A stretch of DNA of 56,572 nt from Cryptosporangium minutisporangium (GCF_039536245.1 NZ_BAAAYN010000051.1:1-56572); one strand, 5' to 3'. Numbered from the stretch's first letter, positions 1 through 7,683 are shown. Program-made: numbers and translations. Notes: generated from the sequence alone by a model not told the origin.

Positions 1-1581
1 GGCGCCGGAGCGGTACCGGCCGATCCGGACGGTGGCCGTCCGCGCCCGCTCCCCGCGCTCCGCCTGGAAGCCGCCGAGGCCGCGCTCGCGGCGGGTGACA
101 CCGCGGGCTGCCGCCGGATGCTGACCGACGACGCGGCGACCGCTCCGGGTGACCGGGTACGCGCCGCAGTGCTGCGGGCCGAGGCGCTGCTGCAGGGCGG
201 CGCCGCCGCGGAGGCGTTGGACGCGGTGTCCGCGGTCTCCGCGAACGGGGCGCCGGGCGTCTTGCGGGCCGAGCACACCCGGGTGTCGCTGCTCGCGGCG
301 TTGAGCGCCGATCCGTCCGGTGCCCTGGCCCGCGCCGACGAGGTCCCACCAGAGCTGGCCGGCTACCCGGCGGTGCGGGTCGCGCTCGCGGCGCTCGTCG
401 CCCGGGACCGGCGGGAGGGCTGGGTGGACGGGCTGTCGGCGGCCGTGACCGCCGCGCTCGCCGACGGTCGTCCGGTGGACGCCTGGTGGAGCGGCTGGCT
501 ACTCACCGAGCACCTGCTGGCCGACGGCCGGATCGCGGAGGCGAACGGCGTCGCGGGGCAGTACCGGGCCGCGTGCGCCGGTCAGCTCGCGTACAGCTGG
601 GAGACCCGGTTCGCCGCCGCGGAGCTGTGGTGCGGGGCGCTGCTCGGCGCCGACCTGGACACCGTCGTCCGGAGCGCGGTCGACCTCCTCGATCGGACGC
701 TGCCCGGCCAGGCCCGCAGTTACGCGCTGGCCGCAGCGTCGCTGGCGCTGGCCGACACCGGCGCGCTGGCCCCGGCGCGGACCCGGCTCGACCGGGACCC
801 GGCCGCTCGGGCCGCCACCGGACGGGGGCCGGGGCCCGAGGTGGTGCGCTGGGTGGACCGCGAGGTGGCCTGGCTCGACGGGCAGCCGGACCGAGCCCTG
901 GACGCGACCGGCGGCGGCCGGCTCGCCGGAGGGCTGGGCGCCGTCACCGCCCAGTGGGCGCGGCACGACCTGGGCGCGTCCGAGCCGGGTCAGAACGCTC
1001 GGCACCGTCTGCTGCCGGTGCGGGCGACGTTGTCGGCTTGGGCGGGCGTCGAGGGCGGGGACACGGCGACCGGGAGCGGCGAGTCGGATCAGGACGGCAC
1101 CGGACCCGGTGCCCCCGTGCCCCGGGGCACCGGGCCGGGCGCCGGGGCCCCGGCGGTCACCGCGTTCGAGGCCGCTGCGGCGCTCTGGCAGGGCAGCGCA
1201 CTGCGAGAGCAGATCCGGTGCCTGCTCGCCGCCGGCCTCTCCACGCCGGACGCCGACCGGGCCGTGCCACCCCTGCTGGCTGCGGAGAAGTACGCCGAGC
1301 ACGCCGGGCTCACCGTCCTGCTCGGCCGCGTACACCGGGCACTTCGCCGGTTCTCGGTCCGCCGGGCGACGATCGACCGCAGCCGCACCAGCACGCTGAC
1401 CGCCCGCGAGCGGGAGGTCCTCGCGCTGGTCGCGGCCGGGGAGCCGACCCGGCGCATCGCGGGCCAGCTCGGGATCTCCCGGGAGACGGTCGAGACGCAC
1501 GTCCGGGCCGGGATGCGGAAGCTCGGCGCCCGTACCCGCACCGAGGCGGCGACGCTCGTCCTCGGCGGGGGCACCACGTGA
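1..1581 (+). CDS. LuxR-family transcriptional regulator (5' end outside window)
   Basis: The frame is open from base 1, so the first methionine at 118 is probably internal and the gene begins upstream. The visible ~527 residues are Ala/Leu-rich and helical, as in the TPR-like sensor segments of large LuxR/MalT-type regulators. They end in a clear LuxR/GerE helix-turn-helix: LTAREREVLALVAAGEPTRR, then a recognition helix around ISRETVETHV. A Gly/Pro-rich linker lies near 1080-1160. The start of the next gene overlaps the stop codon (GTGA), so the two are translationally coupled. The ligand and any ATPase domain cannot be judged because the N-terminus is missing. Family assignment rests on the C-terminal HTH. 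Confidence 0.85.
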   Translation, partial: GAGAVPADPDGGRPRPLPALRLEAAEAALAAGDTAGCRRMLTDDAATAPGDRVRAAVLRAEALLQGGAAAEALDAVSAVSANGAPGVLRAEHTRVSLLAALSADPSGALARADEVPPELAGYPAVRVALAALVARDRREGWVDGLSAAVTAALADGRPVDAWWSGWLLTEHLLADGRIAEANGVAGQYRAACAGQLAYSWETRFAAAELWCGALLGADLDTVVRSAVDLLDRTLPGQARSYALAAASLALADTGALAPARTRLDRDPAARAATGRGPGPEVVRWVDREVAWLDGQPDRALDATGGGRLAGGLGAVTAQWARHDLGASEPGQNARHRLLPVRATLSAWAGVEGGDTATGSGESDQDGTGPGAPVPRGTGPGAGAPAVTAFEAAAALWQGSALREQIRCLLAAGLSTPDADRAVPPLLAAEKYAEHAGLTVLLGRVHRALRRFSVRRATIDRSRTSTLTAREREVLALVAAGEPTRRIAGQLGISRETVETHVRAGMRKLGARTRTEAATLVLGGGTT

Positions 1582-2135
1582 CCGGCCGCCCGCTCTACGT
1601 GCTGCGAACGGCCGCGGACCTGGCCGTGGTCGTCCGTCGGCTGGCCGCCGAGGGCTGGGCGGTGCGCACCGGCTTGAGCGTGCCGGACGAGCCCTGGGAT
1701 CTCACCGCGACCAGGACGGTCGTCACCGGACCGGTCGCCGACGACGACGCCGTGGCCGGGGCGGTGCTGGCCGCGGCGCGCGGCGCGGGCGTCGTCGCGG
1801 TGGCCGACGCCGAGAGCACGACCGGCCAGGCGCTGCTCGCCGACCTGGCGCGGATCGGCCCGGTGCGCCGGGCACCACGGACCAGCGACACGAACGGACC
1901 CGCGGCGGCCCGGACGGAACCGGACGCCGGTGGGTCCGGTGACGGGTTACCGCTCACCGACGAGCAGCGGGCCCTGCTCGACCGGCTCGCCGCCGGTGAC
2001 TCGATCGCCGCCGCGGCGGCCGCGGAGTTCCTGTCGCTGCGGACCGCCAACCGCCGCATCGCCGCCGCCCGCGAGGCGCTCGGCGTACGCACCACCCGCC
2101 AAGCCGTCATCGAGTACGTGCGAGCCCGCCGCTGA
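1578..2135 (+). CDS. Small LuxR-like HTH protein coupled to the upstream regulator
   Basis: The GTG start at 1578 overlaps the previous stop by 4 bases. The ~185-residue product has an N-terminal alpha/beta segment (from about LYVLRTAADLAVVVRRLAAE) resembling a degenerate receiver-like or small regulatory fold without an obvious phosphoacceptor Asp. A disordered linker follows. The last ~60 residues look like a GerE-type HTH (LTDEQRALLDRLAAGDSIAA ... LSLRTANRRIAAAREALGVR). It is probably a DNA-binding partner of the upstream protein. A divergent response regulator is the main alternative. No target can be named. Confidence 0.7.
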   Translation: MTGRPLYVLRTAADLAVVVRRLAAEGWAVRTGLSVPDEPWDLTATRTVVTGPVADDDAVAGAVLAAARGAGVVAVADAESTTGQALLADLARIGPVRRAPRTSDTNGPAAARTEPDAGGSGDGLPLTDEQRALLDRLAAGDSIAAAAAAEFLSLRTANRRIAAAREALGVRTTRQAVIEYVRARR

Positions 2136-2149
2136 CGAGTGCCCAGGCC

Positions 2150-2210
2150 GGTTGCCGAGTAGCCAACGCCCTCGGCGCTCCCCAGGCGTTGACTTCTCGT
2201 CAATTCGTCG
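2150..2210. repeat. Left hairpin-type inverted repeat of the DUF559 unit
   Basis: The outer arm 2154-2171 (GCCGAGTAGCCAACGCCC) and the inner arm (GGCGTTGACTTCTCG, 2185-2199) pair with each other as an imperfect hairpin 15 bases long with 13 pairs and a 14-base loop. The whole block is also an inverted copy of 3126-3187: bases 2187-2210 match 3149-3126 at 23 of 24 positions, and 2154-2171 match 3182-3165 at 17 of 18. It starts 15 bases after the stop of the upstream gene, so it may also act as its terminator. Confidence 0.8.
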
Positions 2211-2272
2211 GCGCAGACGGTGCCTGTGGATGACGTGAGCGGTACCTTCGGCGGCTGCGCCACGCTCTTGCG

Positions 2273-3136
2273 GTGGGAGATGTGCGCCAGCTCCGGGGGC
2301 GGGTGTTCCGGGGATCCGATGCGGTCCGCTGTGGGCTGCTGACCGCTCGTCAGCTACAGGGACAGGCGTGGCACCGGCTGAATCGCGACGTGTACGCCGA
2401 CGCGGCGTTGCCGGTCACCCATCGGCTGCGGTGCGAGGGCGCGATGCTGTTGCTGCCGCAGAGCAGTGTGCTGACCGGACGCTCGGCAGCGTGCGTGCGC
2501 GGACTGCCGCTCGGCGACTGCGATGATCCGGTCCTGGCCATTGCTCCGCCCGGAACACGCAGCAGCGCGATCGCCGGTGTCCGGTTACGTCGGGCGGCGC
2601 TCGAGCCGCACGAGATTCGGTGCGGACGGTTACCGACGACCGTCCCGGCCCGAACGGCTTGGGAGATCGCCCGGGAGCCGGACCTGGTCGAGGCGGTGGT
2701 CGCAATCGACGTATTGCTGCGCCATCGCCATGTGCGCCCCGCCCAGCTGGCCGAACTGGCCGCAGCCCACCCCTACAGCCGGGCGGCGCGGGCCATCGGG
2801 CTGGCCGACGGGCGCGCCGAATCCCCGCAGGAATCCCGGACCCGGGTGCGACTCGTGCTCGCCGGCCTTCCGCCCCCGGTGCCGCAGTTCGAGGTGTGGG
2901 CTGGCGGCACGTTCCTCGGCCGCGTCGACTTCGCCTGGCCCGAGCATCGTGTCGTGCTGGAGTACGACGGGTTCTGGCACGCGGAGAAACGTCAATTCCT
3001 CCGCGATCGGCGGCGGTTGAACGGCCTGGTCAGCGACGGATGGACCGTCCTGCACGCCACCGCAGCCGACCTGGAGGACGACGAGGCTTTCGCGAGGCTG
3101 GTCGCGTTGATCCGGATCTCGCTAGCGACGAATTGA
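2273..3136 (+). CDS. DUF559 / Vsr-like nuclease-fold protein with AbiEi-type N-terminus
   Basis: 287 residues from GTG. The N-terminal ~60 residues (LLTARQLQGQAWHRLNRDVY) resemble the winged-helix start of AbiEi-type antitoxins. The C-terminal ~90 residues are DUF559, a very-short-patch-repair endonuclease-like fold. The PD-(D/E)xK-type signature is visible as GRVDFAW followed by VVLEYDGFWHA, with a conserved Arg-rich helix (FLRDRRRLNG) and the strand GWTVLHATAADLED. The biological role of DUF559 proteins is not established. The last codons (ATN then stop) lie inside the right inverted repeat. The gene stands alone between two hairpin repeats and between convergent neighbours, which suggests an insertion-like unit. 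Confidence 0.82.
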   Translation: MGDVRQLRGRVFRGSDAVRCGLLTARQLQGQAWHRLNRDVYADAALPVTHRLRCEGAMLLLPQSSVLTGRSAACVRGLPLGDCDDPVLAIAPPGTRSSAIAGVRLRRAALEPHEIRCGRLPTTVPARTAWEIAREPDLVEAVVAIDVLLRHRHVRPAQLAELAAAHPYSRAARAIGLADGRAESPQESRTRVRLVLAGLPPPVPQFEVWAGGTFLGRVDFAWPEHRVVLEYDGFWHAEKRQFLRDRRRLNGLVSDGWTVLHATAADLEDDEAFARLVALIRISLATN

Positions 3137-3187
3137 CGAGAAGGCAACGTTCGCCGGGGATCTCGGGCGTTGGCTTCTCGGCAAACC
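3126..3187. repeat. Right hairpin-type inverted repeat of the DUF559 unit
   Basis: This block is the inverted counterpart of 2150-2210 and is itself a hairpin: CGAGAAGGCAACG (3137-3149) pairs with CGTTGGCTTCTCG (3168-3180), 12 of 13 bases, across an 18-base loop. It overlaps the stop codon of the DUF559 gene (3134-3136) and ends next to the stop codon of the convergent flavoprotein gene (3189). It can serve as a bidirectional terminator. No obvious target-site duplication is visible outside the two blocks. Confidence 0.8.
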
Positions 3188-3188
3188 G

Positions 3189-4640
3189 TCAGCGGCCGTA
3201 GGTCTCCAGGAGGCGCAGCCAGATCTCGCTGATGGTGGGGAACGAGGGCACGGCGTGCCAGAGGCGGTCGAGGGGCACTTCGCCGACGATCGCGATCGTG
3301 GCGGCGTGCACCAGCTCCGCCGCCGTCGCCCCGACGAACGTGGCGCCGACGATCACGCCGCGGGACGTGTCGACCACGAGCTTCGCCCGGCCCGAGTACC
3401 CGTCCGCGTAGAGCGAAGCCCCGGCCACCTGCCCCAGGTCGTACTCCACCGCCCGCACCGACAGGCCCGCGGCACGCGCCTCCGCCTCGGTCCGGCCGAC
3501 CGCGCCGACCTCCGGATCGGTGAACACCGCCTGCGGCACCGCCGCGTGATCGGCGGTGGCCGCGTACCGGCTCCACGGTGTCGGCTCCGCCGCCGCACCG
3601 CCCGCCCTGGCCACGATCGCGGCACCGCACGCCCGGGCCTGGTACTTCCCCATGTGGGTGAGGAGCGCACGCCCGTTGACGTCGCCCGCGGCGTAGAGCC
3701 AGTCGACACCCGCCACTCGGCAGCTGTCATCGACACTGATCCCGGCCCGATCGAGCCCGGTCAGACCGACCGTCTCCAGGCCGAGCCCGTCGGTGGCCGG
3801 CGCCCGTCCGGTGGCCACCAGCACCTCGTCCGCGCGGACCGTGCGGCTCCCGTCCCCGTTCGCCGCGTCGGTCACCTCGATCCGGACGCCCGCGTCGTCC
3901 CGCTCGACCGTGGTGACCGTCGCCCCCAGCCGGACGTCGACCCCCGCCTTCCGCAGGCCGGCGACGACCGCCTCACCCGCGAACGGCTCCAGGCGCGGCA
4001 GCAGACCGTTCCCCCGGGCGATCAGCGTCACCCGACTGCCCAGCGCGGCGAACGCGGTGGCCATCTCGCAGCCGACGACGCCCCCGCCGAGTACCGCCAG
4101 CTCGTCCGGGATCGCGGTCACCGACGTCGCGTCGCGGCTGGTCCACGGATCCGCCTCGGCCAGGCCGGGAACGTCGGGCACGGTCGGGCGGCTCCCGGTG
4201 GCCAGGACGACGGCGTGCCGCGCGGTGACCCGGCGCACGCCGCCGTCCCGCGTCCGCACCTCGACCAGCCGCTCGCCGACCAGCCGCGCGGTGCCACGGA
4301 CCAGGGCGATACCGACCGAGTCGAGCCAGCCGACCTGCGAGTCGTCCGACCAGTTGTGGGTGAACGCCGTGCGGCGTTCCAGCACTTGTTCCGGGTTCGG
4401 CCCGCCACGGACCGCGGTCGCCGCCCCGTCGACGCGGCGAGCGTCCGCCAGCGCGGCGACCGGGCGGAGCAGGGCCTTGCTCGGGATGCACGCCCAGTAG
4501 GAGCACTCGCCGCCGACCAGCTCCCGCTCGACGACGAGCGCCGTCAGACCGCCGCGGACGACCTGGTCGGCTACGTTCTCCCCCACCGGCCCGGCACCGA
4601 CGACGATCACGTCGTACTCGTCCCCGCCCGACACCGTCAT
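3189..4640 (-). CDS. Class I pyridine nucleotide-disulfide oxidoreductase (dihydrolipoamide dehydrogenase/mercuric reductase-like)
   Basis: ATG at 4640 gives 483 residues, normal for the family; the open frame upstream of it has no homology-like content. In order: an FAD-binding GAGPVGENVA motif near residue 15, the redox-active site GGECSYWACIPSKALLRP (Cys-x4-Cys), a central NAD(P)-binding GGGVVGCEMATAFA, the second FAD motif YAAGDVNGRALLTHMGKYQA, and a dimerisation domain ending in HAVPSFPTISEIW. The SYWA spacer between the cysteines and the HAVPSFPTISE end differ from true dihydrolipoamide dehydrogenases (LNVG; HPT.SE). The substrate is therefore uncertain; quinone, mycothione or another disulfide are possible. 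A 40-bp periodic array lies about 100 bases upstream. Confidence 0.9.
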   Translation of the reverse strand: MTVSGGDEYDVIVVGAGPVGENVADQVVRGGLTALVVERELVGGECSYWACIPSKALLRPVAALADARRVDGAATAVRGGPNPEQVLERRTAFTHNWSDDSQVGWLDSVGIALVRGTARLVGERLVEVRTRDGGVRRVTARHAVVLATGSRPTVPDVPGLAEADPWTSRDATSVTAIPDELAVLGGGVVGCEMATAFAALGSRVTLIARGNGLLPRLEPFAGEAVVAGLRKAGVDVRLGATVTTVERDDAGVRIEVTDAANGDGSRTVRADEVLVATGRAPATDGLGLETVGLTGLDRAGISVDDSCRVAGVDWLYAAGDVNGRALLTHMGKYQARACGAAIVARAGGAAAEPTPWSRYAATADHAAVPQAVFTDPEVGAVGRTEAEARAAGLSVRAVEYDLGQVAGASLYADGYSGRAKLVVDTSRGVIVGATFVGATAAELVHAATIAIVGEVPLDRLWHAVPSFPTISEIWLRLLETYGR

Positions 4641-4744
4641 GCTCGCCGCCACCTGTCTCTCCGCCGCGTCCGGCCGCGCACGCGGCCGAGCGCACGGTAT
4701 CCAATCCGCGCACCGGTCACTGCACGTGACGCCGAGCGTCGGCG

Positions 4745-4995
4745 CGGCGACTCTCCCGAGAACCCACCGCTCGCCCCCGACCCGACGTGGCCTTCCCGAA
4801 AACCCGCCCCGCAGCGCCAAGAGGACGCAGCTTCCCCCGAACCACTCTCACGGCGGCTTTCCCGAAAACCACCACTCAGCCGCCGGCTCGACGTGGTCTT
4901 CCCGAAAGACCACCTCTCAGCGCCCGGCAGGATGTGGCCTTCCCGAAAATCAACCTCCCAGCGCGCGGCGGAACGTGGCCTTCCCGGAAATGTGC
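4745..4995. repeat. Degenerate ~40-bp periodic array with CCCGAA cores
   Basis: This occupies most of the 370-base gap between the flavoprotein start and the next gene (4641-5010). Seven units carry the core CTTCCCGAAAA or a close variant. The CCCGAA hexamers start at 4755, 4795, 4836, 4861, 4901, 4942 and 4983, with spacings of 40, 41, 25, 40, 41 and 41. Best-preserved units read ACGTGG(C/T)CTTCCCGAAA followed by ACC(A/T)C and CAGCGCCCGGC. The unit at 4893-4913 is a clean hairpin (GTGGTCTT...AAGACCAC). The period is not a multiple of three, so it is not a coding repeat. Confidence 0.85.
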
Positions 4996-5010
4996 CCCCG
5001 GCGGGACCGG

Positions 5011-5427
5011 TCAGCGCTGCGGGCGGGTGACGGCCCAGAGGGCGGCGGCGACCGCGGCCACCGCACCGGCGGCCGCTGCGTAGCTCGGCAGCTTCGCCAC
5101 CCGGCCGTTCCGGGCCGCGGCGACCAGCGTCACGGCGTCCGCGCCGTCGGCGAGTGCCGCGGCGAGCAACCAGGGCCGCGACGCCGAGCCGCCGCGCGCC
5201 ACCGTCCATCCGGCGCCCAGCGCGAGAGCAATCTCCCTGCTTGCGAACATTCGAGTGATAAATGCCGCTCGTCCCGCCGTGGCGCTATCGATACCCAACG
5301 ACCGCGGAAGCGCAGTAGGCTGAACACTGGACACGGCTCCGACGGCCAACCGGAGTAGCGCAACCGCCAGGACGATCTGCCGGGAACGGTCAGTACCGGT
5401 CGATCCAGCGTCGGTCTGGTGCTCCAC
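5011..5427 (-). CDS. Small multi-pass membrane protein of unknown function
   Basis: The GTG at 5427 is chosen because AAGGAGG sits 6 bases upstream on the coding strand. The product is 138 residues with about four hydrophobic segments (IVLAVALLRLAVGAV; EIALALGAGWTVARG; WLLAAALADGADAVTLVAAA; YAAAAGAVAAVAAALWAV), the last close to the C-terminus. The charged N-terminus is probably cytoplasmic. It resembles small DUF4267-like membrane proteins, but I do not recognise a function. It is divergent from rbpA across a ~140-base region. Confidence 0.75.
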   Translation of the reverse strand: MEHQTDAGSTGTDRSRQIVLAVALLRLAVGAVSSVQPTALPRSLGIDSATAGRAAFITRMFASREIALALGAGWTVARGGSASRPWLLAAALADGADAVTLVAAARNGRVAKLPSYAAAAGAVAAVAAALWAVTRPQR

Positions 5428-5503
5428 GCGTGTCCTCCTTGTAACCGATTGCCGCATACGCGCATGCGGGGCTGTGCTGCTGGGCACATAAGTCAACGAC
5501 AGC

Positions 5504-5529
5504 GGAATCTTCTGTCCGTCATCGTCGTT
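5504..5529 (+). promoter_or_regulatory. SigR/SigH-type promoter of rbpA
   Basis: GGAAT at 5504-5508 is followed by exactly 18 bases and GTT at 5527-5529, an exact match to the GGAAT-N18/19-GTT consensus of the thiol-oxidative-stress sigma factors SigR (Streptomyces) and SigH (mycobacteria). Transcription would start around 5535, about 35 bases before the rbpA start. rbpA is a known SigR target in Streptomyces coelicolor, which supports the call. It is read from sequence only. Confidence 0.75.
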
Positions 5530-5570
5530 GGTACCGGTGGCTGACCGCAGACGCCAGGGGGTTGATGCAG

Positions 5571-5915
5571 ATGGGTGAGCGCACGCTGCGCGGTAGTCGG
5601 CTCGGAGCCGTGAGCTACGAGACCGACCGCAACACGGAGCTGGCGCCTCGCCAGCAGGGAGAGTACCTGTGCCCGCGTGGTCACCGGTTCACGGTCCCCT
5701 TCGCTGCTGACGCGGAGATTCCGATCACATGGGAATGCCGAGCCGACGGTACCGTGGCACGGATTATCGACGGTGACGAGCCCGAGGCGAAGAAGGCAAA
5801 GCCGCCGCGGACGCACTGGGACATGTTGCTCGAGCGGCGCACTGTCGCCGAACTCGAGGAAGTCCTGGCTGAGCGTCTGGAGGTCCTTCGGGGCCGCCGG
5901 AGCCGCTCGGCCTGA
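5571..5915 (+). CDS. rbpA: RNA polymerase-binding protein RbpA
   Basis: Actinobacterial RNA polymerase-binding protein that stabilises the holoenzyme with the principal sigma factor and promotes open-complex formation. The 114-residue product has the hallmark MGERTLRGSRLG start, SYETDRNTELAPRQ, the zinc-ribbon-like core YLCPRGHRF and TWECR, the basic linker KKAKPPRTHWDMLLERR, and the C-terminal sigma-interaction helix TVAELEEVLAERLEVLR. ATG 5571 is preferred over 5565 and TTG 5562 because AGGGGG at 5556-5561 is better spaced and family members begin with M(S/G)ER. It has its own SigR-type promoter and a strong terminator, so it is monocistronic. Confidence 0.97.
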   Translation: MGERTLRGSRLGAVSYETDRNTELAPRQQGEYLCPRGHRFTVPFAADAEIPITWECRADGTVARIIDGDEPEAKKAKPPRTHWDMLLERRTVAELEEVLAERLEVLRGRRSRSA

Positions 5916-5945
5916 CGAGGCAGCCACCACCAGTACGACGACGGA

Positions 5946-5979
5946 AACCCGCCGCCCCAACCCGGGGCGGCGGGTTTTC
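5946..5979 (+). terminator. Intrinsic terminator after rbpA
   Basis: AACCCGCCGCCCC (5946-5958) pairs perfectly with GGGGCGGCGGGTT (5964-5976) around a 5-base loop, followed by TTTT (5975-5978) in the RNA sense. It begins 31 bases after the rbpA stop. It is also positioned to stop transcription arriving from the convergent fxsA gene. Confidence 0.92.
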
Positions 5980-6175
5980 CGTGTCCGCGCCCGGCTTCCG
6001 AGCGGCGATCCCATGCCCGCCCCCGGGTGCGCCGCCCGGACGCCGCAACGCTCGGAAGGCGCGGCCGCTCCCCCGGTGACGACGAATCGGCCTCCAAGCG
6101 GTGCTCAGGGACCGATTCGTTGTCGCGTGGGGTGCCACCCGGACTTCGGTGGCGCAGGAACGGCGAGGAGCGGCG

Positions 6176-6715
6176 TCAGCGCTCGAGCTCTCCCTCGATC
6201 ACCGTGCCACGCCCCGGCGACGTCGCCCGGGGCGGCATCGGCTCACCCTGTCCCGGCGCGGCAGCCGCGTCCGCCGGCGCGGTGTTCGCCCGCATCCGCC
6301 GCGAACGCACCTGCATCGGGCCGAGTAGCGCCGAGCTGACGTCCGGCGGGAGCCGCCGAACGGCCGACCGGAGCACCAGGCGCCCGGCGAGCATCCGGAT
6401 CGGCGGGAGCAGCAGCAGAATGCCGACCACGTCGCTCAGGAAGCCCGGCAGGATCATCAGCAGGCCACCGACCAGGACGACCGCGCCTTCGGCGGTCTCC
6501 TTCGCCGGTGTTCCGCCGGCGGCTGCCGCCTCGCGGAGCGCCCGGAACGCCCGGGCGCCCTCCCGGCGCAGCAGCCAGCTGCCGAGCAACGCGCTGGCGA
6601 GCAGCAACACCAGCGTCCACCCGAGCCCGACCTCGTGGCCGACTTGGATGAGCACGCTGATCTCGACGGTCGGGACGACGATCAGCAGGACAAACGCGGC
6701 TAGGAAGGCTCGCAC
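6176..6715 (-). CDS. fxsA: FxsA-family membrane protein
   Basis: 179-residue FxsA-like protein. The N-terminus has two hydrophobic segments (LAAFVLLIVVPTVEISVLIQ; LGWTLVLLLASALLGSWLLR) with the family pattern around PTVEI and the ALLGSWLLRREG turn. The AAAAGGTPAKETAEGAVVLV stretch and the LLMILPGFLSDVVGILLLLP segment are typical of FxsA. The C-terminal ~50 residues are polar and disordered. Its homologue in E. coli relieves F-plasmid exclusion of phage T7; the role in actinobacteria is unknown. It lies between rbpA and ppm1/lnt. Confidence 0.92.
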   Translation of the reverse strand: MRAFLAAFVLLIVVPTVEISVLIQVGHEVGLGWTLVLLLASALLGSWLLRREGARAFRALREAAAAGGTPAKETAEGAVVLVGGLLMILPGFLSDVVGILLLLPPIRMLAGRLVLRSAVRRLPPDVSSALLGPMQVRSRRMRANTAPADAAAAPGQGEPMPPRATSPGRGTVIEGELER

Positions 6716-6827
6716 TCCTCCAGCGTACGTCTGCCCCGCTCGCGGAGGGCCGGATCGGCCGACCGCTCTCAGCGCCCTCTCAGTCCCGGCGTCCCCGTTG
6801 CCGGCCCACCCGGACGGTGGACGCCAC

Positions 6828-6875
6828 CCCGACCCGGACGGGTGCCGTCCTCCCGACCCGGACGGGTGCCGTCCT
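6828..6875. repeat. 24-bp perfect tandem duplication at the ppm1 3' end
   Basis: CCCGACCCGGACGGGTGCCG plus TCCT occurs at 6828-6851 and again at 6852-6875, directly abutting the ppm1 stop codon. Each unit contains CCCG...CGGG, so hairpin formation is likely, and it may act as the ppm1 terminator. Confidence 0.75.
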
Positions 6876-7678
6876 CACCGCCGCCGGTCGAGGACCTTCT
6901 TCGCCGCGTCCAGTCGAGCCTGGACGCCCCAGAGCCCGACCCGCCACAGCGCCTCGCGGACGATGTCCGAACTCATCTTGCTCTGGCCCCGCTCGCGCTC
7001 GACGAACGTCACCGGCACCTCGACCACGCGGTAACCGGCGCGCCAGGCCCGGTACACCATGTCGATCTGGAAGCAGTAGCCCTGCGACGCGACGCCGCCC
7101 AGGTTCTTGGCGGCGATCACCTCGGCCCGGTAGGCGCGGAAGCCCGCGGTGCTGTCCCGCACCGGGAAGCCCAGCGCGAGCCGCGTGTAGAGGTTGCCGA
7201 TCTGGGAGATCATCACCCGCGACATCGGCCAGTTGACGATCTTGCCGCCCGGCACCTTCCGGGACCCGATCACCACGTCCGCGTCGCGCAACGCGTTGAG
7301 CAGCCGGGGCAGCTCGTCCGGGTCGTGCGAGCCGTCGGCGTCCATCTCGACCATCACGTCCGCGCCGTGCTCGGCGGCCCAGGCGAAGCCGGCCAGGTAC
7401 GCCGCACCCAGCCCCTCCTTGCCCGGCCGGTGCAGCACGTGCACGCGGGGGTCGGCGACCGCCAGCTCGTCCGCGATCTCGCCGGTACCGTCCGGCGACC
7501 CGTCGTCGGCGACCAGGACCTCGACCTCGGGCACCGCCCGGCGCAGCCGGGACACGATCTCGCGGATGTTCTCCGCCTCGTTGTACGTCGGGATGACGAC
7601 GACCACGTGTCCGAGGCCCGGGTACTCCTGCTGTGCGGAGACCGGACCGGTCCCCCGCTCCGTCTTTTCGGCCGTCAC
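6875..7678 (-). CDS. ppm1: Polyprenol-phosphate mannosyltransferase (Ppm1-type catalytic domain)
   Basis: GT2-family enzyme that transfers mannose from GDP-mannose to polyprenyl phosphate; the product feeds lipomannan and protein O-mannosylation. GTG 7678 lies 5 bases beyond the lnt stop, giving 267 residues. Family features are VVVIPTYNEAENI, VLVADDGSPDGTGEIAD, MDADGSHDPDELPRLL (the DxD metal/nucleotide site), VVIGSRKVPGG, DSTAGFRAYRAEVI and FVERERGQSKMSSDIVREAL. In M. tuberculosis this domain is fused behind an Lnt domain; here the two are separate, adjacent and presumably co-transcribed. Confidence 0.94.
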   Translation of the reverse strand: MTAEKTERGTGPVSAQQEYPGLGHVVVVIPTYNEAENIREIVSRLRRAVPEVEVLVADDGSPDGTGEIADELAVADPRVHVLHRPGKEGLGAAYLAGFAWAAEHGADVMVEMDADGSHDPDELPRLLNALRDADVVIGSRKVPGGKIVNWPMSRVMISQIGNLYTRLALGFPVRDSTAGFRAYRAEVIAAKNLGGVASQGYCFQIDMVYRAWRAGYRVVEVPVTFVERERGQSKMSSDIVREALWRVGLWGVQARLDAAKKVLDRRR

Positions 7679-7683
7679 CAGTG

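Noticed and set aside
2150-3187. The DUF559 unit considered as a classical insertion sequence
   Set aside because: No transposase fold and no target-site duplication outside the repeats. A REP-like or terminator-associated arrangement fits better, so no mobile_element call was made.
4745-4995. The 40-bp array considered as a CRISPR
   Set aside because: The repeat covers most of each period, there are no unique spacers, one interval is 25 bp, and no cas genes are near.
3255-5030. A long open frame on the plus strand opposite the flavin oxidoreductase gene
   Set aside because: Composition is Arg/Gly/Pro-rich with no domain; the opposite frame has all disulfide reductase motifs. High GC makes such antisense frames common.
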